Below are positions 1 to 7,113 of a stretch of DNA of 27,752 bases, piece after piece; within the stretch, counting starts at the first letter, position 1, and each line of letters begins with the position of its first letter. Position numbers and translations under genes: made by a program. This stretch comes from an uncultured Eubacteriales bacterium (GTDB lineage: Bacteria; Bacillota; Clostridia; Oscillospirales; Oscillospiraceae), in the NCBI GenBank assembly GCA_900548615.1, contig URKW01000014.1, positions 1 to 27,752 on the forward strand. The letters are read 5' to 3'. The notes under the pieces are model-generated. The model did not search any database and was not told the DNA's origin. It saw nothing but the letters and a program-made list of their open reading frames with translations.

Positions 1-183
1 AGCATGAATGCATCGTCAATGCAATTGTTTTTCCAGGTGAAGCGAATTCCGTATGCTCATTTTATGTAATTTTAAAATGAAACAAAGAACATTGTTATAG
101 GATAGCGTGAGCTGTGCCAAAGGATATCGATTTCTATGCACAAATCCTATCTCGCGCTAAAAATACAATAGGAGGATCAGATT
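1..183. other. Intergenic region upstream of the first small gene, with nested inverted repeats
   Basis: No gene is visible here. The stretch is more AT-rich than its surroundings. It contains an outer inverted repeat, ATAGGAT near 98-104 with ATCCTAT near 146-152, and an inner one, TGTGC near 114 with GCACA near 138, so the transcript or the DNA could fold into one stem. A good ribosome-binding site, AGGAGG, sits just before the gene at 184. The structure could be a leader, an operator region or a site belonging to the mobile element; the sequence alone does not say which. Confidence 0.4.
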
Positions 184-426
184 ATGATTCAATACATCTC
201 ATATGCGGATTTGAATGAATTCTACAGCATCAAGGAGGTTTGCCGTCTGCTGGAAATGGACAAGGAGAATCTGAGAAAAAGCTGCGAAAAGTATGGTGTC
301 AGGCCTAGTCGTAATGAAATGGGTGACTGGGGGTTAACCTGTCACGACCTACGCCGACTGCACAACTTCTTGTACAAAGAGGAAAAGAGCATGGCTACGA
401 GAAGGGACGACGATCCGTGGGCGTAA
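184..426 (+). CDS. Small helix-turn-helix protein of a mobile element
   Basis: An 80-residue protein. The middle part (about residues 14-60, from YSIKEVCRLL to LRRLHNFLY) reads as a short helix-turn-helix of the MerR/excisionase kind: a SIKEVCRLLEMDKENLRK helix pair followed by a wing-like GDWGLTCHDLRRL segment. The tail is charged and probably disordered. The start is set by AGGAGG at 171-176. The stop overlaps the GTG start of the next small DNA-binding gene, which suggests translational coupling. Proteins of this size and pattern are common in integrative elements of Firmicutes as accessory regulators. The family is recognised only in general terms, and the exact target is unknown. Confidence 0.7.
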   Translation: MIQYISYADLNEFYSIKEVCRLLEMDKENLRKSCEKYGVRPSRNEMGDWGLTCHDLRRLHNFLYKEEKSMATRRDDDPWA

Positions 427-590
427 TTGAACTCCTCACCGTAGCCGAGACCGCAGCCCTGCTGAAGACCACGAAGCAGCAGGTACGGAAGATGATTGCC
501 CAACAATTGATTCCGGCGCTGAAAATAGGGCGTGAATGGAGGATCAGTAGGCAGTATCTCGAAGATTTTTTGCGAAACAATATGATTTAA
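417..590 (+). CDS. Excisionase-family helix-turn-helix protein
   Basis: A 57-residue protein read from GTG at 417. It carries a classic excisionase/helix-turn-helix pattern: LLTVAETAALLKTTKQQVRKM, then LIPALKIGREWRISRQYLEDFL, where the K-x-G-R-x-W-R-I wing is typical of the family that binds att or promoter DNA. It overlaps the preceding gene by 10 bases. The AGAAGGGA upstream may serve as a weak ribosome-binding site, so coupling to the upstream gene is likely. A second such protein lies beside the integrase at 9308. This one is therefore more likely a regulator than the true directionality factor, though that is inference. GTG is the only plausible start in the frame that retains the whole domain. 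Confidence 0.72.
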   Translation: MGVIELLTVAETAALLKTTKQQVRKMIAQQLIPALKIGREWRISRQYLEDFLRNNMI

Positions 591-639
591 TATTTTTCTG
601 CCAACGACACTCCCTGTCCACCTCCTCTGCTACCGTGCT

Positions 640-668
640 TTGTAGTGTGCCTCTCAAACACATTATAC
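640..668 (+). promoter_or_regulatory. Weak candidate promoter for the small membrane protein
   Basis: TTGTAG at 640-645 and TTATAC at 663-668 with a 17-base spacer. The -35 is poor and the -10 acceptable. It would give a leader of about 55 bases that includes the palindrome at 713-731. Confidence 0.3.
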
Positions 669-712
669 AGGAAAACGGGAAATTTTGCGGCCTCCGTTTT
701 CATTCCTATTTG

Positions 713-731
713 TGCCGGTGCCGCACCGGCA
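713..731. repeat. Perfect 9-bp inverted repeat abutting a start codon
   Basis: TGCCGGTGC and GCACCGGCA flank a single C; the last A is the first base of the ATG at 731. It could be an operator bound by one of the small helix-turn-helix proteins upstream, or an mRNA hairpin that limits initiation at 731 and favours the ATG at 743. No ribosome-binding site of usual form is visible before either ATG. Confidence 0.55.
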
Positions 732-952
732 TGGTAATTTTTATGGAAACCTTGAGACTGATCGGATTTATTGTCTATTGTCTCGCGGGCTACTGGGCGG
801 TCAACCGCACCATCTACGCCAATTATGTCCTGTACGGCGATCTGGCCACCATCTTCATGCGCAAGGTGATCGTAGGTATGCTGGCCGGACCGGTGTGCAT
901 CCCGCTTGCCATTATCAAGACGGTGGCGGGGAAAAAGGGCGGGGATGAGTAG
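731..952 (+). CDS. Small two-helix membrane protein, function unknown
   Basis: A 73-residue protein from ATG at 731, or 69 residues from ATG at 743. The frame stays open back to an ATG at 635, but the added residues are rich in Cys and Arg and look non-coding. Two hydrophobic stretches are seen (ETLRLIGFIVYCLAGYWAV and VIVGMLAGPVCIPLAIIKTV), separated by a short polar loop, with a basic/acidic tail GKKGGDE. This predicts a two-pass inner membrane protein with both ends on the same side. No family name is recognised. Its place inside the mobile element suggests an accessory or conjugation-related role, but nothing in the sequence proves it. Confidence 0.6.
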   Translation: MVIFMETLRLIGFIVYCLAGYWAVNRTIYANYVLYGDLATIFMRKVIVGMLAGPVCIPLAIIKTVAGKKGGDE

Positions 953-997
953 ATTTCCGATTCTCCCCACCCCTCCAAATATATACTATATTGATGA

Positions 998-1024
998 AGG
1001 CCTCCGGGTAATTCCCGGGGGCCT
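998..1024 (+). terminator. GC-rich hairpin in front of the amidoligase operon
   Basis: An 11-bp stem (AGGCCTCCGGG with CCCGGGGGCCT, one G-T wobble) and a TAATT loop, followed by ATTTCTATATCTT, which is only moderately T-rich. It lies between the membrane-protein gene and the ribosome-binding site of the next gene. It may end the upstream transcript, or act as an attenuator or mRNA-stabilising leader for the operon. Confidence 0.55.
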
Positions 1025-1051
1025 ATTTCTATATCTTGGAGGAATTTCGCT

Positions 1052-2149
1052 ATGACCACACCGATTCGCACCTGCTCCCACTGCGGCTGTACCGCCGACA
1101 ACCTGATCGAGTTCCATGACCGCCTGCTTTGCCCGGACTGTCTGGAGGAAATGACCGAGGTCTGCGTCGACTGCGGCACCCGGTTCTGGCAGCGTGAATG
1201 CCTGACCAACGACCGCGGAGACCCGATCTGCCCCGACTGCTGTGACCGCAATTACACCCGCTGCACCCGCTGCGGCAGCCTTATTTCCCTTGATAGCTGC
1301 TGGTATCCTTACGACAACGATGATCCCTATTGCAGCGACTGCTGCTCCGACATCGAGAACAGTCCCATTCATGACTACTATTTCAAACCCCGTCCCATCT
1401 TCTACGGCACCGGGCCCCGCTTTTTCGGCGTGGAGCTGGAGATCGACGGTGCCGGTGAGGACAACGAGAACGCCTTGGCGCTGCTGAACATCGTCAACCG
1501 AAAGCACTCCTTTGCCTATTGCAAGCACGATGGCAGTCTGGACGACGGCTTTGAGATCGTCACGCATCCCTTGTCGCTGGAGTATCAGCTCCATGAAATG
1601 CCGTGGGATGAGGTACTGCACGAGGCCGTCAGTATGGGGTATCTCTCACATCAGGCAGGCACCTGCGGTCTGCATGTTCACGTGTCCCGCAAAGCCTTCG
1701 GGGATACCTATGATGCCCAGGACAGCGCCATTGCGCGTGTGCTGTTCTTTGTGGAGTGTCACTGGCGGGAGCTGCTGCGGTTTTCTCGCCGGACGCAGCG
1801 CCAGATGAATCAGTGGGCGGCTCGCTATGGCTATCGCGACCAGCCCCATGAGATGCTGGAGCATGTCAAAAAGGGCTCCGGGAGCCGGTACACCTGCGTG
1901 AACCTGACCAACTGCGATACCATCGAGTTCCGCATGTTCCGGGGTACACTGAAATTCAATACGCTTCTTGCCACGTTGCAGATGGTGGATCATATCTGCG
2001 ACGTGGCAATTTATCTGTCCGATGATGAGCTGCGGGATCTCTCTTGGAGCAGTTTCGTCAGCGGCATCAAGGAGCCGGAGTTGATTCAATACCTGAAAGA
2101 ACGGAACCTTTACATCAATAAGCCGATTGCGGCGGAAGGAGAAATTTAA
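1052..2149 (+). CDS. Zinc-ribbon amidoligase (COOH-NH2 ligase, amidoligase_2 family)
   Basis: A 365-residue protein. Residues 8-98 hold six CxxC pairs (C8/C11, C27/C30, C38/C41, C60/C63, C71/C74, C94/C97), which fit three treble-clef or LIM-like zinc ribbons. The rest has the signatures of the glutamine-synthetase-like amidoligase fold: FGVELEID (125-132), KHDGSL then FEIVTHPL (158-175), GLHVHVS (206-212) and TIEFRMFRGTL (290-300). These provide the acidic, His and Arg residues expected to bind Mg-ATP and the carboxylate. Known family members are predicted to join an amine to a carboxyl group on a peptide, protein or small molecule; the substrate here is unknown. The start has GGAGGAATTTCGCT before ATG. 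The stop overlaps the next start (TAATG), so this and the glutaminase gene are translationally coupled. Confidence 0.88.
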   Translation: MTTPIRTCSHCGCTADNLIEFHDRLLCPDCLEEMTEVCVDCGTRFWQRECLTNDRGDPICPDCCDRNYTRCTRCGSLISLDSCWYPYDNDDPYCSDCCSDIENSPIHDYYFKPRPIFYGTGPRFFGVELEIDGAGEDNENALALLNIVNRKHSFAYCKHDGSLDDGFEIVTHPLSLEYQLHEMPWDEVLHEAVSMGYLSHQAGTCGLHVHVSRKAFGDTYDAQDSAIARVLFFVECHWRELLRFSRRTQRQMNQWAARYGYRDQPHEMLEHVKKGSGSRYTCVNLTNCDTIEFRMFRGTLKFNTLLATLQMVDHICDVAIYLSDDELRDLSWSSFVSGIKEPELIQYLKERNLYINKPIAAEGEI

Positions 2150-3057
2150 TGTGTTGCTTATTTGGTGTTTATGATTACAAGGGTGGCCTGACTGCCGTGC
2201 AGAAGCGTCGTCTAGTCTCCGCACTGGCCACCGCCAGCGAGGCACGGGGTACGGACGCCACTGGTGTTGCTTACAACTCAGACGGCCATCTGGCGGTGTA
2301 TAAACGTCCGTGGCCTGCCCACCTGATGCGCTTCCGCCTGCCGGAGAACGTCCGCTGCGTCATGGGTCACACGCGTATGACCACGCAAGGCGACGAGAAG
2401 CAGAACTGCAATAACCACCCGTTTATAGGCACAGCGGGCATTCCCTTTGCTCTCGCTCATAATGGCATTTTGTATAACGACAAGGAACTGCGGCAGGAGA
2501 GAAAATTACCCGATACCAACATTGAGACGGATTCCTACATCGCCGTGCAACTACTGGAGCAGCAGGGTAAACTGAACTTCTCCGCCATCCGCACCGCAGC
2601 AGAAGCCTTGGAAGGCACTTTGACGCTGACGATCTTGGATAAACGGGATAACCTCTATATCGTTAGGGGCAACAACCCCTTGACCTTATACCACTTCCCG
2701 CGGCTGGGTCTATACGCCTATGCCAGCACAGAAGCGATCCTGAAGAAGGGCCTCAAGAAGGGGTTGCCCCGCGCAGATCGCCCGGTGGAGGTGGTGATGA
2801 AAGAGGGGGATATCCTGCGCATCGACCGGCATGGCCGCTATACCGTGGAGCAGTTTGATACTCGCAATCTGTGGAATGGCGCAACGTCCTTCCATTGGCC
2901 GCATTGGGACGCATACGGCGGTGACGCAGAGTATGTCCGTGATCTGAAATCGATTGCCCCGGCCTATGGGTACGACCCCCGTGACATCGACGCCTTTCTG
3001 CACTACGGCATGTGCCCGGAGGAGATCGAGGAACTGATGTGCTGTGGGGAGATGTGA
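2149..3057 (+). CDS. Class II glutamine amidotransferase (Ntn-type glutaminase)
   Basis: A 302-residue protein. Cys2 directly after Met is the nucleophile of N-terminal-nucleophile glutaminases. The other family motifs are present: EARGTDATGVAY (31-42), GHTRMTTQGD (73-82), NNHPF (88-92), LAHNGILYN (102-110) and an ETDSYIA segment that binds the glutamine amino group. No synthase or isomerase domain follows; the last 80 or so residues are unlike GlmS or PurF. It would release ammonia from glutamine, presumably for the amidoligase encoded just upstream, or act as an amidohydrolase on the amidoligase product. AAGGAG lies 7 bases before the ATG. The pairing of a lone class II glutaminase with an amidoligase has been predicted from comparative genomics of amidoligases. 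Confidence 0.9.
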   Translation: MCCLFGVYDYKGGLTAVQKRRLVSALATASEARGTDATGVAYNSDGHLAVYKRPWPAHLMRFRLPENVRCVMGHTRMTTQGDEKQNCNNHPFIGTAGIPFALAHNGILYNDKELRQERKLPDTNIETDSYIAVQLLEQQGKLNFSAIRTAAEALEGTLTLTILDKRDNLYIVRGNNPLTLYHFPRLGLYAYASTEAILKKGLKKGLPRADRPVEVVMKEGDILRIDRHGRYTVEQFDTRNLWNGATSFHWPHWDAYGGDAEYVRDLKSIAPAYGYDPRDIDAFLHYGMCPEEIEELMCCGEM

Positions 3058-3060
3058 AAC

Positions 3061-3444
3061 ATGAGAATTATTATGGTAGAACCGGAAAGGAGTCCCTATG
3101 AAATGGAACTGGAAGATAGCCTTGGAGCTATGCAGCGTTGTGTTGGCGGTACTATTGAAGCTGTCTACGAGCCAGGAGGACGAGACGCAGCCCTGATCTG
3201 TAATGATGAGGGCAAGCTGCTGGGCCTACCGCTGAACCGCGCCCTGCGGGATGAGGAGGGAGAAATTTACGATGTTGTCGCGGGCACATTCTTTATCTGC
3301 GGTGCCCCGCCGGACAGCGAGAGCTTTACTTCCCTGACAGACGAGCAGGTGGACTACTGGCTGAAGCGCTTTGCCAAGCCGGAGTTCTTTGTTCGGGTAA
3401 ATGGCAAGATAATCTGTGTACCGGTGGAGGAACCTGGTATATAA
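3061..3444 (+). CDS. DUF3846 family protein
   Basis: A 127-residue protein, third in the amidoligase operon, with only 3 bases separating it from the glutaminase stop. It has the DUF3846 pattern: an N-terminal IIMVEPERSPYEMEL strand, then GGTIEAVYEPGG, ICNDEGKLLGLPLNRALRD, GEIYDVVAGTFFICG, and a C-terminal SLTDEQVDYWLKRF helix. The family is common on plasmids, phages and integrative elements of Firmicutes and has no established biochemical role. It could be a regulator, an inhibitor or a substrate carrier of the amidation system; I cannot choose between these. Spacing suggests it is cotranscribed with the two upstream enzymes and ended by the hairpin at 3451. Confidence 0.85.
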   Translation: MRIIMVEPERSPYEMELEDSLGAMQRCVGGTIEAVYEPGGRDAALICNDEGKLLGLPLNRALRDEEGEIYDVVAGTFFICGAPPDSESFTSLTDEQVDYWLKRFAKPEFFVRVNGKIICVPVEEPGI

Positions 3445-3450
3445 AAAGGA

Positions 3451-3496
3451 GACAGGCGAGGAATGCTGTGCAGCACTCTTCACCTGTCTTGTTCTT
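3451..3496 (+). terminator. Terminator of the amidoligase operon
   Basis: A long stem of GACAGGCGAGGAATGCTG with CAGCACTCTTCACCTGTC (about 16 of 18 pairs counting wobble) followed by TTGTTCTT. It starts 6 bases after the DUF3846 stop. Confidence 0.75.
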
Positions 3497-3700
3497 CTCA
3501 CAGGGTATATAGAACACACGGAAATAACCAAACACCTGCCAATACTACCGTACTCTCAGGAAACGATGTCCGTGTTCGGCCAGCCTTGCTTACTGCGTAA
3601 TCCGTCTGGCCGACAGGCCCCTATGCTTACCTCACACGGTCATCCTTTCCCGAGGGGGTTGTTTGTTAGTTCTTTCTTATAGCAAACCCCCCTTGGAAAA
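3497..3700. other. Non-coding gap between convergent genes with two hairpins
   Basis: One inverted repeat is CGGCCAG (3577-3583) with CTGGCCG (3606-3612). A second is GGGGGTTGTTTG (3654-3665) with CAAACCCCC (3683-3691), which lies 10 bases beyond the stop of the minus-strand gene ending at 3701 and may slow transcription from either side, although no T-run follows it. An 88-codon open frame crosses the gap but starts inside the DUF3846 gene and lacks coding character. Confidence 0.4.
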
Positions 3701-5443
3701 TCATTTACCATCAGACGCAATCAGCCCATAGTTTTCAAAGTACGCTCGCAGCAGCACGGCAGTGCAGCGGCGGGCCACCATGTCGATGGCTTTCATCTGG
3801 ATCTTTTCAACCACCACCTGATTGGCCTTGTAAAATCCGTCTGGGTCGCCCTGTGCCATCAGTTTACAGGAAGATTCAGCGTTTATGATACTGCTGATCG
3901 TTGGGTTAATACTGTCTGAGCCTTCCCTTGAGGCCAGAATGCCATCGACCTGCTCCCATGTGACAGCTTTCATAATACGTTTTAAGACAGGAGCAGGAAT
4001 ACTCGGTATAGCAGTTGCTGCCTGGTGCTTCTTGCTCGTCTCTTTTTTCTTGTCAAGACATAAGAACGTGAGACGGTCTGAGATGTTGTCATAAATGTAC
4101 TCGAAAATGCCTGGCAGCTCCAGTTTGTCGGAATACATATAATCATCAGAAAGCCGCATGGCGATCAAGGTGTCCGTTATGTCTGAATAGGTAAAAAACT
4201 TCGACAAAAACAATTCTTCTGCTTTTTCATCAATCTGGACGGGTACGTTGTCAACAAGACCGCTCTTGTACAGGGTATTTATAATATCGTGTCTCTTCTT
4301 ACGACTCTTGGTATCATTGTTGTAGCAATCAGGCTTGACGAGGGAGCGGAAGCATGTCAGGACGGAGATGATCTTGCTTGCTTTGGCGTCACTGAATTGT
4401 TCCTTGATTCTACTGTCAAGTACACTGGGCGCATAGATGGCATCTGGCAGCAGAGAGAGAAGTGCGGCTTGCTCTTCTGCCGACAGGCCGGTCAATGCGG
4501 CCAGCCGGTCAGCAAGCTTGTTGAGTCTGCATACGGGAAAAGCAAAGGGGATCGCTTTCCCCCAAACTTTGGATGCCGGGGGTGTATTATCATCGTTCAG
4601 AAAGCTCAGGCCTATATCGAATGTGAGCCTTTCCTTTTTGCGCACGGGGTACGCTATGGGGTCATACATCCTATTCGTATAGAAGGCCAGAGATTTTGTA
4701 ATTTCAGCTTTCATCCAGTTCAGGCCATCGAAGAAGTCTTTTTGCTGGTGAGGCGCGATTTCCTGAACAGGAGAAGGCTGAAAAAGTCTCTGCTTCGACG
4801 GGGTGTTGAGCTGCAAAAGCCGATTGAGCATATTTATCGTATATATTGCGGGTAAGGCGGGGTACATCATGCCGCTCTGTGATAAGAGCTTTAAATGTGC
4901 CTCGGGGCATGAGTACATGCTGCGTCTGGAACAAGGCACATCCCTCTGGTTCCAGTAATCCTTGACTGTTCCGAAGATACTTCTCAGGGTGGTTTTCATA
5001 GAGCTTTGCTTATCAGCGCTTAACTCCTCAACTGTGTCAGGAAGGGCGCTCCGTGATAGCTTCTTGGATAGCTGGGTATTGAAGTAACTGCTGAGGCAGC
5101 GGAAATACTCGTCTGCACGCTTCCTCTTCTTATTCAGATCTTTCTGTTCATCGGCATCATAAACGAGTTTAACTTCCGGCTTATAGGTGAGTGCCTTCGG
5201 ATGTATGACGATCTCCGGCAGCGTGTAAATGAGATCTTGGGGGGATGCCTGCGAAGCGCATCCCTTTTGTGCCAACGCCAACATATAGCGCAAATAACGA
5301 TCTCCCGGTGTATGCAGCTCCGCTTCTGCGTTCGGGATCAGGTTCCAGGCATGTTCGGCAGCATCAGCCACTTGCTGCCGTATCTCGGCTTTCTTTGGGG
5401 TCTTCGCATGAAAACCATTGTCTTTTCCGGGTTCGGGCTTCAT
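3701..5443 (-). CDS. Unrecognised 580-residue protein of the mobile element
   Basis: A 580-residue protein. AGGAGG with 9 bases before the ATG at 5443 decides this start; the open frame reaches further up to 5533 without a ribosome-binding site. It appears largely helical, with charged N-terminal residues (KPEPGKDNGFHAKTPKKAEIRQQ), repeated Leu-rich helices, and a Lys/Arg-rich patch (TKSRKKRHDIINTLYKSG). No catalytic motif, membrane segment, signal peptide or P-loop is visible. I do not recognise a family. It is divergent from the 488-residue protein and the helicase-like gene and shares with them a 203-base control region, so the three may form one module. Its codon use looks less GC-rich than that of the right half of the window, consistent with a horizontally acquired gene. 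Confidence 0.78.
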   Translation of the reverse strand: MKPEPGKDNGFHAKTPKKAEIRQQVADAAEHAWNLIPNAEAELHTPGDRYLRYMLALAQKGCASQASPQDLIYTLPEIVIHPKALTYKPEVKLVYDADEQKDLNKKRKRADEYFRCLSSYFNTQLSKKLSRSALPDTVEELSADKQSSMKTTLRSIFGTVKDYWNQRDVPCSRRSMYSCPEAHLKLLSQSGMMYPALPAIYTINMLNRLLQLNTPSKQRLFQPSPVQEIAPHQQKDFFDGLNWMKAEITKSLAFYTNRMYDPIAYPVRKKERLTFDIGLSFLNDDNTPPASKVWGKAIPFAFPVCRLNKLADRLAALTGLSAEEQAALLSLLPDAIYAPSVLDSRIKEQFSDAKASKIISVLTCFRSLVKPDCYNNDTKSRKKRHDIINTLYKSGLVDNVPVQIDEKAEELFLSKFFTYSDITDTLIAMRLSDDYMYSDKLELPGIFEYIYDNISDRLTFLCLDKKKETSKKHQAATAIPSIPAPVLKRIMKAVTWEQVDGILASREGSDSINPTISSIINAESSCKLMAQGDPDGFYKANQVVVEKIQMKAIDMVARRCTAVLLRAYFENYGLIASDGK

Positions 5444-5646
5444 TTTCCTGCACCTCCTATGCAAAATGACAGCTTTTTTCTGAATTTTTACGTTTTGAGG
5501 GCGATCTTCCAAAAACAGGTGATTTTGACGCAAAAAAACGCAAATAAATCATTATATTTGAAAAGTCTTGTATCCGCCGTTCCTGTAAGATTTGCTTATC
5601 CCGCAGATGCGGGAAATTCAAAATCAGGAAAGGAAGAATTTGTACC
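5444..5646. promoter_or_regulatory. Divergent control region with a palindromic operator candidate
   Basis: A 203-base region between the start at 5443 (minus) and the TTG start at 5647 (plus). It is AT-rich for this window. TTGACG near 5525 followed by CATTATATTTG gives a loose plus-strand promoter with an over-long spacer. A perfect inverted repeat TCCCGCA-GA-TGCGGGA sits at 5599-5614, about 33 bases before the plus-strand start, where a repressor could block transcription or a hairpin could form in the mRNA. The pattern GCAAAAAAACGCAAATAA at 5531 shows a short direct repeat (CGCAAA). Confidence 0.45.
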
Positions 5647-7113
5647 TTGAAAACTGAACATGCAGAAATCAAAATCTCAATCTCAGGCATGCACCGCCTG
5701 CGCTTCACCGCCGTTGAGAATTCGGCTACTTGTATCTTAGCCCCGGCGGATGCCAACGTCAAGCCCGACGAACGCATTGAGTTGATCACTAAGACGGACA
5801 AACCGGGCGCGAAAGCCTCGCGCAAGGCGCTTCGACTTCTGCTCGATTTTCCGAACCACCTTGCCGAACCCCAAGCGGGTGCCAAGCTGCTCTCATTGAC
5901 ATTGTTTGCGCAGGCATCTCCGCTGTATACGTCACTGTATACCGGGCCGTTACCCGGCATCCACCTGACCGGCGCGTTGAGCATTCCCGCCTCCATTGGC
6001 GACATCCTCCGTGCTGTGCAGGGGCCGGAGAAATGGTCGGGCGACGGCTGGCATCTAAGGCGGCCCTGGGTGCTTCGGGCCCGTTACCGGGTCGGCGCCG
6101 CAGGTCCCGATGCTGATGTCTACCAATACGTCGGCGGAAAGGTAGAATATTTTTACGGATATAAGCTGAAGTTCTGGGCTCCGTACGCCAGCTGCGCGCT
6201 GGTATTTGCACCGGAGCTGCCCGCGCCAGTCCGCCAGGCAATTCTGAAAACATCCCCTTTGATCCTGCCGATCTCGGCATCAGCCTTGGGGCAGCAGTTC
6301 GCGGTAAAGTTGACCGCAGATGACCTGACATATCGGTCTCCGAGTGACGTTCCGGTCCTCCGGGACGCTTCTCCGGTGGTTCGGCGTTTTATCCGATGGC
6401 TGGAAAAGGGCTACCACGCGCAGCGGTGGGTGGACGCGATCCGCGCCAACGGAGGTGGGCACAGCTGCTCGACGGCTCACGGCGAACGCGAGTTGTGGAT
6501 CTCAGTGCTGGCTCTCATCACCCTGTTTCTCGACTGGGCGGCCCGCAAGGCGGAACTCCTAACAGAAGAGGAGACTGCGGTTCTCAAGAAACGGTTTGTA
6601 GACTGGTTGCACCCTGACGGGCCACAGTCGCCTGTTGACGGTGCCATCGACCTGACCCAACCGGCGGTGTTCTACGACTTCCTGCTGGACTATCTCCGAG
6701 GCAACGCTGCTCGCGTCGTTGAGGAGCCCGGCCATGCTGACACCGTAGCCCGGATTCATACGGTAAACAAGACCACACCCAGCCTGACGCTGCCCCGCGC
6801 CGCGACCTTCAAAGCTTACGCCGCAGGTGGCGAAGCACTGGCAGATGTTGACCTTCAGCGGCTGCTGATGGAGGCCGGTGTGCCCCTACGCACAGAAGGA
6901 AAAGATCTCTCATGGCGCTACGCATTCTATGCGCGTGGACGGGCCCCGCAGGGTCAGTCTGACAAGCTTCCTTGCCTGAGCCTGCCTCTTGCAGAGTTGC
7001 CGCATGAGGTGCTAGGCAAACTCGCAGAACTGTTCGGTGATCGGTTCGGCAGTATCCTCCCCACCACTGGGGAGAATATTGCCCCCGAAGCAAAGATCGG
7101 AGGTAAAATTTGA
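5647..7113 (+). CDS. Unrecognised 488-residue protein upstream of the helicase-like gene
   Basis: A 488-residue protein read from TTG at 5647, with AGGAAAGGAAG about 11 bases upstream; an alternative ATG at 5689 lacks a good site. No family is recognised. Visible traits are an N-terminal beta-rich part (HRLRFTAVENSATCILAP), a central WSGDGWHLRRPWVLRARYRVG stretch, a candidate polar motif GGGHSCSTAHGERELW, and helical C-terminal segments (FLDWAARKAELLTEEE). There is no signal peptide or clear membrane helix. The stop codon overlaps the ATG of the helicase-like gene (TGATG), so the two are made together and probably act together. It could be a replication, defence or conjugation protein; the sequence does not decide. 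Its place beside a helicase with an Fe-S-like cluster argues for nucleic acid work. Confidence 0.8.
   Translation: MKTEHAEIKISISGMHRLRFTAVENSATCILAPADANVKPDERIELITKTDKPGAKASRKALRLLLDFPNHLAEPQAGAKLLSLTLFAQASPLYTSLYTGPLPGIHLTGALSIPASIGDILRAVQGPEKWSGDGWHLRRPWVLRARYRVGAAGPDADVYQYVGGKVEYFYGYKLKFWAPYASCALVFAPELPAPVRQAILKTSPLILPISASALGQQFAVKLTADDLTYRSPSDVPVLRDASPVVRRFIRWLEKGYHAQRWVDAIRANGGGHSCSTAHGERELWISVLALITLFLDWAARKAELLTEEETAVLKKRFVDWLHPDGPQSPVDGAIDLTQPAVFYDFLLDYLRGNAARVVEEPGHADTVARIHTVNKTTPSLTLPRAATFKAYAAGGEALADVDLQRLLMEAGVPLRTEGKDLSWRYAFYARGRAPQGQSDKLPCLSLPLAELPHEVLGKLAELFGDRFGSILPTTGENIAPEAKIGGKI

Noticed and set aside
3416..3682. 88-codon open frame beyond the DUF3846 gene
   Set aside because: It begins within the DUF3846 gene and passes through a terminator; no ribosome-binding site and no coding pattern.
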